From Lachnospiraceae bacterium (GTDB lineage: Bacteria > Bacillota_A > Clostridia > Lachnospirales > Lachnospiraceae), in NCBI GenBank assembly GCA_017464045.1, contig JAFUEG010000361.1, positions 1-5,459 on the forward strand: 5,459 bases of DNA, written 5' to 3'. The translations under genes were made by a program, and so were the position numbers. A model generated the notes under the pieces. That model did not search any database, had not been told where the DNA came from, and saw only the letters and a list, made by a program, of their open reading frames with translations. Positions 1 to 5,287 of the stretch are shown here, piece by piece. Position 1 is the first letter of the stretch, and the number at the start of each line of letters is the position of its first letter.

Positions 1-1
1 G

Positions 2-262
2 AAAAGCAAGAATGCGAAGAAGTTTCGGCACAACCAGGAATACGGCTCCGCCAGGTGGGGGACACATACAGACATAGAACCATACATGGATCCGGTGTTT
101 GCGAACAATGTGATCCTGTCACAGACAGAGAGACTGACGATGAACAATCGTCCGGCACAGCCCAAATACGCCAGGAACAAGAACACGCTGGTTGTCGGCG
201 GATCCGGTTCAGGTAAGACCAGGTTTTTTATCAAACCGAGTGCGCCCGTAAGGGCGGCATAA
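2..262 (+). pseudogene. VirD4/TraG-type conjugative coupling protein, 5' exon fragment interrupted by intron
   Basis: This is an open reading frame already in progress at the window edge. Coupling proteins of this family are membrane-anchored hexameric ATPases that bring the relaxase-DNA complex to the type IV secretion channel. Visible are EYGSARWGT, then DPVFANNVILSQTERLTM, then a conserved block ending in the Walker A motif GGSGSGKT and RFFIKP, which I recognise from Tn916/Tn1549-type TraG proteins of Firmicutes. Native coding ends at 239. From 240 the frame runs into a group II intron, adds a few intron-encoded residues and stops at TAA 260-262. The upstream membrane segments lie outside the window and the downstream Walker B and all-alpha domain are missing. 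No 3' exon appears in the window, so unless the rest is elsewhere and spliced in trans the gene is dead. Family assignment is fairly sure; the exact element type is inference. Confidence 0.8.
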
Positions 263-800
263 ACTCTACCTTAAGCAAGTAGTGGTAATAAGTATCAAGC
301 GGTTAAATCCGCAAACCAATGCTTTCCACCTTACCCCTAAAGGAAACGAATGGGCGACCATAGCATGGTGGAGGACACGGAGGACTGAAACTTTCTAAGT
401 CCTGGCGTGAAAGAGCATAAATTCATACATAAGGATGAAGGCTGATTGCTTTAACGACAGCCCGAGATTGGGAATAAGATGAACCCTTGGCGTAGGAAAG
501 TTGTACTCGCCAGTGCTTGTGACTATTACGGTGTTAGGCTCCGCAATAGCAGATACTCCAAGCAAATCCAGCCACGGGAAAGTGGAAAAGGGCGTAAATC
601 GCATCCGACAGTATGAAAGGCTTGTTTATGTCGTACTAAACGGGGATTGCCTAAAACAGAATGCCTGCAAGGGCTATGAGCAACGCTGTAATGCGAAGGC
701 TCTGAAAATCTGTCATGGCAACAGAGTTCCCATAGTAGTCCGAGAGCGTTAATGGCGCTTACACGGCGAAGGGGAACAGTTAGTCTTTTTCAAAACAGAA
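240..800 (+). ncRNA. Group II intron ribozyme, 5' portion (domains I-III and start of IV)
   Basis: This stretch of about 560 bases has no convincing gene and is structured intron RNA. It opens with GTGCG and a short hairpin, CGCCC (243-247) and GGGCG (252-256), capped by a GTAA tetraloop of the GNRA type. The later part carries the conserved look of domains II-III of Ll.LtrB-type introns (642-665 and 731-780), ending near GGGGAACAGT before the protein's ribosome binding site. The sequence before the insertion point (IBS) would have to pair with domain I loops (EBS). ACGGTGTT near 528-535 gives a short match to ACCG at 235-238, but I do not consider the EBS assignment established. Domain limits are approximate because no folding could be run. 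Confidence 0.75.
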
Positions 801-808
801 AGGGAGGT
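801..808 (+). promoter_or_regulatory. Ribosome binding site of the intron-encoded protein
   Basis: AGGGAGGT lies about 12 bases before the GTG at 821. It favours 821 over the upstream in-frame ATG at 752, which has no such site and lies in conserved intron RNA. Spacing is slightly long. An in-frame GTG at 809 is too close to the site to be the start. Confidence 0.6.
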
Positions 809-820
809 GTGAGAGACATC

Positions 821-2704
821 GTGAGAAATCCGATTAATGTTTTGAAAAGCCTTGAAGACAAGGCATGTGTAAGTAACTACAGATACGAGAGATTGTATCG
901 CAACCTGTACAACCCAGAGTTTTATTTGTTGGCGTATGCTAACGTTGCAAAATCTCAGGGAAGTATGACCGCAGGAGCGGATGGTCAGACATTGGAAGGT
1001 ATGAGTATGCCAAGAATTGAGCGGATTATCCAATCAATGAAAGACAAATCATATCAACCACAACCTGCAAGAAGGAAATACATTCCGAAGAAAAACGGGA
1101 AGCTGAGACCTCTTGGTGTACCGTCTACGGATGACAAAATCGTGCAGGAAATAGTACGCATGATACTTGAAGCTATTTATGAGCCTACGTTTGAAAACTG
1201 TTCACACGGGTTCAGACCTCACAGGAGCTGTCACACTGCATTAACGCAGGTTAAAAGAGAGTTTACTGGGGCAAAATGGATAGTGGAAGGTGATATACAT
1301 GCATGCTTCGATAACTTTGACCACCACGTGCTGATTGACCTCTTGCGCAAACGGATTAACGATGAGGCTTTTATCGAGCTGATTTGGAAATTCTTGAAAG
1401 CTGGTTACATGGAGCAATGGGAATATCATTGCACCTATTCCGGCACTCCACAGGGTTCGGGCATAAGTCCCGTATGTGCAAACATCTATCTGACGGAACT
1501 GGACAGATTTATTCTTGAATACAAGAAGAAATTTGACAGGGAAACGGTGACAAGAAGAAAGACCAGTAAAGAATATGAAAAAGCGTCAAGACGCTACAGA
1601 AAGGCTCGCAGAGCTATGGCTGAAAACGCAGTTCATACCCCCGAAATGGTCAGAGAATTTAAGGAGTCACGCAGGGAGAAAATAGCGCAGAACTACAATG
1701 ACCCTTTTGATGAAAGTTTCAAGAAAGTTCAGTATAACCGTTATGCAGATGATTTTGTTATAGGGGTAATAGGCTCTAAGGAAGATGCAAAGAAAATCAA
1801 AGAAGATGTGAAGGACTTCCTGTCACAAAAACTGCATCTTGAAATGTCCGAAGAGAAAACAAAAATCACACACTCCAGTGAGAAAGTACGATATCTGGGA
1901 TATGACTTTAAGGTAATAAGGTCGAAAAACGTGAAGCGTACAAAGACAGGTGACCTTAAAAATCCATGGTACGGAAAAGTATTTCTCTATGTACCCAAGG
2001 AAAAGTGGATGGCTAAGGCTATGGAAAGGGAAGCGGTGGAAGTCAAACGTGACGAAGTTACGAGAAGAGAAGCGTGGCGTCCAATGCCACGCAAGGAGCT
2101 TATGAATCTGAATGATGCTGAAATAGTGACAAGGTTCAACTCGGAAATACGCGGTCTGTACAACTACTACATGATAGCGGAAAACGTAGGAGTCTTGCAT
2201 AAATACTATTATATGGCGAGATATAGTATGCTTAAAACTCTCGCTGGAAAGCATCGTACGCACGTCAGTGAGATTAAGAAACGCTATATGAAAAGCGGAA
2301 TTCTGAGGATACCGTACACAACGAATACGGGGCCGAAGGTCTGTGAGTTCTATCACGACGGGTTCAGAAAGCAACAGAGAGGATATGAAAACATATCCGA
2401 CATCCTGCCAACCTATAAGAAATACGATACGAGATTTACTATCATCAATAGGCTTAAGGCAGGCAAGTGTGAAATATGTGGATGTGATGCTGATTATCTA
2501 ATCATGCACCATGTAAGAACACTGAAACAGCTGACAGGTAAGGATATCTACGAGCAGAAAATGCTGGAAATACGCAGAAAATCTCTTGCGTTATGTCCGA
2601 ACTGTTACAGTGAATATTCTCACGCTTGGGAGCACCCCTTCTCACGCTTGAGAGCATATCATTCCCAGTGTATTCTCATGCTTGAGAGCATCCACTATAT
2701 ATAG
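821..2704 (+). CDS. ltrA-like: Group II intron reverse transcriptase/maturase (LtrA-like), C-terminus replaced by IS sequence
   Basis: This multifunctional protein normally helps the intron RNA splice, cuts the target DNA and reverse-transcribes the intron. Counting from GTG 821, the reverse transcriptase spans about residues 30-380: GFRPHRSCHTAL near 130-141, the first catalytic Asp in VEGDI (D158), TPQGSGISP (209-217) and YADD (308-311). The maturase/X domain follows at about 425-490 (NSEIRGLYNYY). An HNH endonuclease comes last: C550-E-I-C553, HH at 563-564 and C592-P-N-C595. LtrA, as remembered, is 599 residues and ends about nine residues after the equivalent last Cys, with CH and a final IH. 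Here residue 596 is Tyr, and from residue 597 the frame is IS21 left-end DNA, giving about 31 foreign residues before TAG. RT and maturase look intact; HNH metal binding is probably lost. Start 821 is chosen because MRNPINVLK aligns with the LtrA N-terminus and AGGGAGGT precedes it; 752 is an in-frame alternative. Confidence 0.85.
   Translation: MRNPINVLKSLEDKACVSNYRYERLYRNLYNPEFYLLAYANVAKSQGSMTAGADGQTLEGMSMPRIERIIQSMKDKSYQPQPARRKYIPKKNGKLRPLGVPSTDDKIVQEIVRMILEAIYEPTFENCSHGFRPHRSCHTALTQVKREFTGAKWIVEGDIHACFDNFDHHVLIDLLRKRINDEAFIELIWKFLKAGYMEQWEYHCTYSGTPQGSGISPVCANIYLTELDRFILEYKKKFDRETVTRRKTSKEYEKASRRYRKARRAMAENAVHTPEMVREFKESRREKIAQNYNDPFDESFKKVQYNRYADDFVIGVIGSKEDAKKIKEDVKDFLSQKLHLEMSEEKTKITHSSEKVRYLGYDFKVIRSKNVKRTKTGDLKNPWYGKVFLYVPKEKWMAKAMEREAVEVKRDEVTRREAWRPMPRKELMNLNDAEIVTRFNSEIRGLYNYYMIAENVGVLHKYYYMARYSMLKTLAGKHRTHVSEIKKRYMKSGILRIPYTTNTGPKVCEFYHDGFRKQQRGYENISDILPTYKKYDTRFTIINRLKAGKCEICGCDADYLIMHHVRTLKQLTGKDIYEQKMLEIRRKSLALCPNCYSEYSHAWEHPFSRLRAYHSQCILMLESIHYI
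2606..2610. repeat. Target site duplication, left copy (TACAG)
   Basis: TACAG directly precedes the left IS terminus and is repeated directly after the right terminus at 5288-5292. IS21-family elements usually duplicate 4-8 bp on insertion. It falls inside the HNH codons of the intron-encoded protein. Confidence 0.7.
2611..2636. repeat. IS21-family left terminal inverted repeat (IRL)
   Basis: The 26 bp begin TGAATATT and end GGGAGCACC. Compared with the reverse complement of 5262-5287, only positions 9 and 13 differ. The outer eight bases match perfectly and the TG start fits the family rule of TG...CA ends. Confidence 0.88.
2618..2690. repeat. Left-end array of three subterminal repeats (transposase binding sites)
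   Basis: Three copies of the consensus TCTCAYGCTTGRGAGCA lie at 2618-2634, 2640-2656 and 2674-2690. Start-to-start spacing is 22 then 34 bp. They mirror the right-end copies. In IS21-family elements such multiple end repeats bind the IstA transposase; that role here is inferred. In the interrupted intron protein this DNA also encodes the foreign C-terminal tail. Confidence 0.85.
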
Positions 2705-2707
2705 TGT
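2692..2707. repeat. Subterminal inverted repeat with internal palindrome, left copy
   Basis: CCACTATATATAGTGT matches the reverse complement of 5182-5197 at 15 of 16 positions. The inner 14 bases (2693-2706) are a perfect palindrome, CACTATA/TATAGTG. It lies one base inside the third 17-bp repeat. It could be an extra protein site or a small hairpin; the stop codon TAG of the chimeric intron protein lies within it. Confidence 0.65.
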
Positions 2708-2737
2708 TTACTGCTCATATATTGTATGGTTTATATT
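2707..2737 (+). promoter_or_regulatory. Candidate istA promoter
   Basis: A -10-like TATATT (2732-2737, five of six consensus bases) follows a weak -35-like TTTACT (2707-2712, four of six) at a long spacing of 19 bp. Transcription would start near 2744, inside the 5' arm of the hairpin that covers the istA ribosome binding site. This is a sequence-pattern call only. Confidence 0.4.
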
Positions 2738-2793
2738 CCTCCTTTAAACTGTATGGTTGAAGGTTATTCTTCAAAAATACATTTTAAAGGAGG
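2738..2793 (+). promoter_or_regulatory. RNA hairpin sequestering the istA Shine-Dalgarno sequence
   Basis: The outer stem is a perfect 11 bp: CCTCCTTTAAA (2738-2748) pairs with TTTAAAGGAGG (2783-2793). After a single C/U mismatch, TGTAT (2750-2754) pairs with ATACA (2777-2781). After a 2x2 internal loop, TTGAAG (2757-2762) pairs with CTTCAA (2769-2774) around a 6-base loop. That gives 22 base pairs over 56 nucleotides. The 3' arm contains the whole AAAGGAGG ribosome binding site, seven bases before the istA ATG at 2801. When formed, ribosome access to istA should be blocked. Known parallels are the hairpins of IS10, IS50 and IS200 that shut off transposase translation from read-through transcripts. 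Pairing is read directly; function is inference. Confidence 0.75.
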
Positions 2794-2800
2794 TTTTCTT

Positions 2801-4360
2801 ATGTTTAAGAAGACAAGAGTGAGGCAGATTGTTGAACTGCTTCAAAAAGATCTTAGCAACAAAGTGATATCTGAAGTTCTTAATGTTTCCAGAAACTCTG
2901 TTGCCCGCATCAGAAATAAATCTGATGAAAGAAGGCTCGAGTGGGATGAACTTCTTGCTATGACCGATGATGAATTGTATCGGTTGTTCTATCCTGAGAA
3001 ATTCAAACCTAAGAAGAGCTACACTCCTGTGGATTACGCTTACGTACATAGCGAACTAAGTAAAGTGGGAGTGACAGAAACTCTATTATGGGAAGAGTAT
3101 GCAGAAAAATGCAAGAAAGAGGGAACCAAGCCTTGTTCCTACCCGACATTTGCAAGAGGCTACAAACAGTATACAGTTGACAAAAACTATACGAGCCATG
3201 TAGAACATAAACCCGCTGTTACTATAGAAGTAGACTGGTCAGGACCCACAATGAGTTACACGGATTCAGATACCAGATCAGAACAGACAGCATATTTGTT
3301 TGTAGCTACACTGCCTTATAGCCAGTATACGTATGTAGAAGCAACATCTACAATGAATGAATCAGATTGGCTTAGCTGCAACATACATATGCTTGAGTTT
3401 TTTGGCGGGAGTCCTGTAAGAATCATATGCGATAATCTAAAAACCGGAGTAAATGCTCATCCTAAGCATGGAGAGATAATCCTAAACGATGCGTATCTTT
3501 CCTTTGCTGAACATTATCAGGTAGCCATTATGCCGGCAGCAGTCAAGAAGCCAAAGCAGAAACCCAGTGTAGAAGGATCTGTCGGTAAGATTGCGAGAAA
3601 GATTATAGGAATGCTCAGAAATGAAACATTTTACTCGATAGACGGATTAAACCATGGGATAAGTAATGCTCTTAATAAACTTAATGCAAAAGCATTTCAG
3701 AAAAGAAGTGGATCCAGAAAGACGATATATGAGGTTGAGGAAAAACCATTGCTCCGGCCATTACCACTTATACCTTATGAAATATGTGAATGGTCATACG
3801 ATCATAAGGTTCATCCCAACTCTCACATATGGTTTGATAAAGGACAGTACTCTGTTCCAAGTGAGTACATGAATAGTCGTGTAGATATAAAATACAGCAC
3901 AAAAATGATTTATATCTATTCATCACATAAGCTTATAGCAGAGCATAGGCGTCTTGCTCCTGGAACAAAGAATGGAATGAGAACTGAACCTTCTCATCTA
4001 CCCTATCCAATATACACCCCTGAAACAGTAGATTCAACAACCGAAAAAGCAAAAGAAATAGGTATAAATACGCATACAGTAGTAAGTCGTTTATATAGAG
4101 AAGCAAAGATAAAAGAACAGGCTCTTATGGGTGTAAGAAGTGTTCTGGATATAGCAAATCTCTATAGTGAAGAAATTCTTGAGGAAGCTTGTAAGGCAGC
4201 TCTTAAGGACTTTCATAAGATTACTTATAATACTCTCATCCCTTATGTCAAGGATATATCAAAGAGCAGAAAAGTAATAAAAGAAAAGGTGCGTGAAAAT
4301 ACATCAAAAGGTATAGTTCGTGGAGCAGACTATTATAGAAATGGAGGCATAGAAGTATGA
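2801..4360 (+). CDS. istA: IS21-family transposase IstA
   Basis: This is the DDE-type recombinase that cuts and joins the IS ends, working with the IstB ATPase. From ATG 2801 it is 519 residues, within the longer range for IstA. An N-terminal helix-turn-helix (about residues 6-38, with ISEVLNVSRNSVARI) should bind the end repeats. The integrase core has D145 in IEVDWSG, D211 in IICDNLKTG and E258 in KPSVEGSVGK, giving a complete triad. The C-terminal beta-rich region (about 335-400, with WFDKGQYSVPSEY) is typical of the family. The start is placed at 2801 because AAAGGAGG (2786-2793) sits seven bases upstream. The in-frame ATG at 2726 would begin within the regulatory hairpin region and adds residues unlike any transposase N-terminus. 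No frameshift or missing catalytic residue is seen. Translation is probably controlled by the upstream hairpin. Confidence 0.93.
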   Translation: MFKKTRVRQIVELLQKDLSNKVISEVLNVSRNSVARIRNKSDERRLEWDELLAMTDDELYRLFYPEKFKPKKSYTPVDYAYVHSELSKVGVTETLLWEEYAEKCKKEGTKPCSYPTFARGYKQYTVDKNYTSHVEHKPAVTIEVDWSGPTMSYTDSDTRSEQTAYLFVATLPYSQYTYVEATSTMNESDWLSCNIHMLEFFGGSPVRIICDNLKTGVNAHPKHGEIILNDAYLSFAEHYQVAIMPAAVKKPKQKPSVEGSVGKIARKIIGMLRNETFYSIDGLNHGISNALNKLNAKAFQKRSGSRKTIYEVEEKPLLRPLPLIPYEICEWSYDHKVHPNSHIWFDKGQYSVPSEYMNSRVDIKYSTKMIYIYSSHKLIAEHRRLAPGTKNGMRTEPSHLPYPIYTPETVDSTTEKAKEIGINTHTVVSRLYREAKIKEQALMGVRSVLDIANLYSEEILEEACKAALKDFHKITYNTLIPYVKDISKSRKVIKEKVRENTSKGIVRGADYYRNGGIEV

Positions 4361-5124
4361 ATATAGAACTTAAGAAAAAGCTTGTTGCACTGGAGTTGGG
4401 GGATCTTGTAGCTGTTATAGAAAATCAGGAGAAAGACTTGTCATTATCAGGCCTTAATTGCAGCGAAAGGCTTGATCATCTATTAGAAGAACTTATAACA
4501 GAGAGGCAGAATAGACTTATAAGCAGGCTTACAAAGAATGCCGAACTTAAATATCCTAATGCAAGTATAAATATGCTTGATTGTAAGGATAGAGGCATAA
4601 GCAAAGACACTATAATTAATATTTGCTCAATGGGGTTTGTAGGAGCTGCCACTAATCTTATCATCACAGGGCCAACCGGCGCAGGAAAGACATATCTATC
4701 ATGTGTAATAGGAGTTGAAGCATGCAAGCAGACACTCAGGACCTGTTATATAAGAATGCCTGATATGCTGGCTCATTTCCAAAATCATAAAGACAATCTA
4801 CGCGAACAGGTAAGGTATAGAAAAAGATTAGGTAACTATAAAGTACTTATTATAGATGAATGGCTGAACTATAAGGTAAATGAACGAGAATCTAAGTTTA
4901 TTTATGAGCTTATTGAGCAGAGATGTGGTAATAATCCCACCATTTTCGTTGGTCAGTATGAAGTTGCTGATTGGCACGAAAGGCTTGGAGGTGGAACACA
5001 GGCCGACTCTATCATGGATAGAATAATACACAACTCATATACAGTACCAACAACTGATAAGAATCTTAGAAAAATATATGATTCAGAGAAAGCGAAAGCT
5101 GTTATAAGTCAGTTACAGAAGTAA
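4357..5124 (+). CDS. istB: IS21-family transposition helper ATPase IstB
   Basis: IstB is a DnaC-like AAA+ ATPase that assembles on target DNA and stimulates IstA. The 255-residue protein has Walker A GPTGAGKT (105-112), Walker B VLIIDEW with D167-E168, and the characteristic C-terminal stretch VGQYEVADWHERLGGG followed by DRIIHNSY, which matches IS21 helper proteins. Length is normal for the family. Its ATG overlaps the istA stop as ATGA (4357-4360), and GGAGG at 4343-4347 lies nine bases upstream, so it is likely translated by coupling or reinitiation after istA, in a fixed ratio to it. The gene appears intact and is followed by a stem-loop at 5133-5170. Confidence 0.94.
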   Translation: MNIELKKKLVALELGDLVAVIENQEKDLSLSGLNCSERLDHLLEELITERQNRLISRLTKNAELKYPNASINMLDCKDRGISKDTIINICSMGFVGAATNLIITGPTGAGKTYLSCVIGVEACKQTLRTCYIRMPDMLAHFQNHKDNLREQVRYRKRLGNYKVLIIDEWLNYKVNERESKFIYELIEQRCGNNPTIFVGQYEVADWHERLGGGTQADSIMDRIIHNSYTVPTTDKNLRKIYDSEKAKAVISQLQK

Positions 5125-5132
5125 GAATACAT

Positions 5133-5170
5133 GAGGATAGTTCTGATAAAAGAATCTCGGAGCTATCCTC
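5133..5170 (+). terminator. Stem-loop after istB, possible transcription terminator
   Basis: GAGGATAG (5133-5140) is complementary to CTATCCTC (5163-5170). Within it TTCT (5141-5144) can pair with AGAA (5151-5154), leaving an eight-base bulge. It begins nine bases after the istB stop and is followed by TATTTCTTC, only moderately T-rich. A terminator is the simplest reading; a processed or structural end element is an alternative. Confidence 0.5.
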
Positions 5171-5181
5171 TATTTCTTCAT

Positions 5182-5197
5182 ACACTACATATAGTGG
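5182..5197. repeat. Subterminal inverted repeat, right copy
   Basis: ACACTACATATAGTGG is the reverse complement of 2692-2707 with one mismatch. CACTA (5183-5187) and TAGTG (5192-5196) can form a small hairpin, extended by CTTCA (5176-5180) with TGAAG (5199-5203) across an internal loop. It lies eight bases inside the innermost right-end 17-bp repeat, against one base at the left end. Confidence 0.6.
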
Positions 5198-5205
5198 TTG
5201 AAGTA

Positions 5206-5280
5206 TGCTCCCAAGCGTGAGAAAACGACATGATTTTGAGGTGCTCTCAAGTGTGAGAAGAGGTGCTCCCAAGCATGATA
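5206..5280. repeat. Right-end array of three subterminal repeats (transposase binding sites)
   Basis: Three inverted copies of the left-end 17-bp motif lie at 5206-5222, 5242-5258 and 5264-5280. The innermost is the exact reverse complement of the outermost left copy, while the other two differ slightly from the consensus. Outer spacing is 22 bp and inner 36 bp, against 22 and 34 bp at the left end, so the two ends are near-mirror images. Confidence 0.85.
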
Positions 5281-5287
5281 ATATTCA
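5262..5287. repeat. IS21-family right terminal inverted repeat (IRR)
   Basis: The 26 bp end in AATATTCA and are the reverse complement of 2611-2636 with two mismatches. The terminal CA fits the family rule. The last three bases supply a TGA stop on the minus strand to the broken ATPase gene beyond. Confidence 0.88.

Larger units (their letters stand above)
240..2610 (+). mobile_element. Group II intron, Ll.LtrB-like (IIA/mitochondrial-like), 3'-truncated
   Basis: Group II introns are self-splicing, retrohoming ribozymes that encode their own maturase/reverse transcriptase. The 5' boundary is set at 240 by the GTGCG start, exactly where the coupling-protein frame stops making sense. The RNA part resembles the Lactococcus Ll.LtrB intron as I remember it, for example GGGGATTGCCTAAAACAGAA at 642-661 and GTAGTCCGAGAG near 735-746. 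The encoded protein is clearly LtrA-like. The intron ends abruptly at 2610, where an IS21-family element begins. Beyond the IS there is no domain V hairpin, no domain VI branch-point helix and no 3' exon. Because domain V is essential for catalysis, this copy should be unable to splice or move in cis. It lies in the same orientation as the interrupted gene, as expected for a once-functional intron. Confidence 0.85.
2611..5287 (+). mobile_element. Complete IS21-family insertion sequence (2,677 bp)
   Basis: The element is bounded by 26-bp inverted repeats beginning TG and ending CA, with 24 of 26 positions identical, and is flanked by the 5-bp repeat TACAG. It carries the two-gene istA-istB arrangement that defines the family, with a 4-base overlap. 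Each end holds three copies of a 17-bp repeat in opposite orientation at the two ends, which is typical of IS21-family transposase binding sites. Both genes appear full length with all catalytic motifs, so the element may be active. Its coding sequence looks more AT-rich than the coupling-protein fragment, consistent with separate acquisition. Confidence 0.92.

Noticed and set aside
501..752. 83-codon plus-strand open frame before the maturase
   Set aside because: It lies wholly in structured intron RNA of domains I-III, has no ribosome binding site and shows no protein family features.
752..820. ATG at 752 as the start of the intron protein
   Set aside because: The extra residues are encoded by conserved ribozyme sequence and do not align with the LtrA N-terminus. 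GTG 821 has AGGGAGGT upstream and a matching N-terminus.
1823..2374. 183-codon minus-strand open frame
   Set aside because: It is a shadow of the maturase coding strand, with no recognisable motif.
821..2610. Reverse transcriptase as part of a retron, DGR or RT-based defence system
   Set aside because: The RT is followed by a maturase X domain and an HNH domain and lies in GTGCG-type intron RNA, which identifies a group II intron protein.
2618..2690. Short repeats as a CRISPR array
   Set aside because: There are only three copies with 5-17 bp between them, mirrored inverted at the other IS end. They are IS21 end repeats.
2726..2800. ATG at 2726 as the start of istA
   Set aside because: There is no ribosome binding site, the added residues come from the hairpin region, and ATG 2801 has an ideal AAAGGAGG at seven bases.
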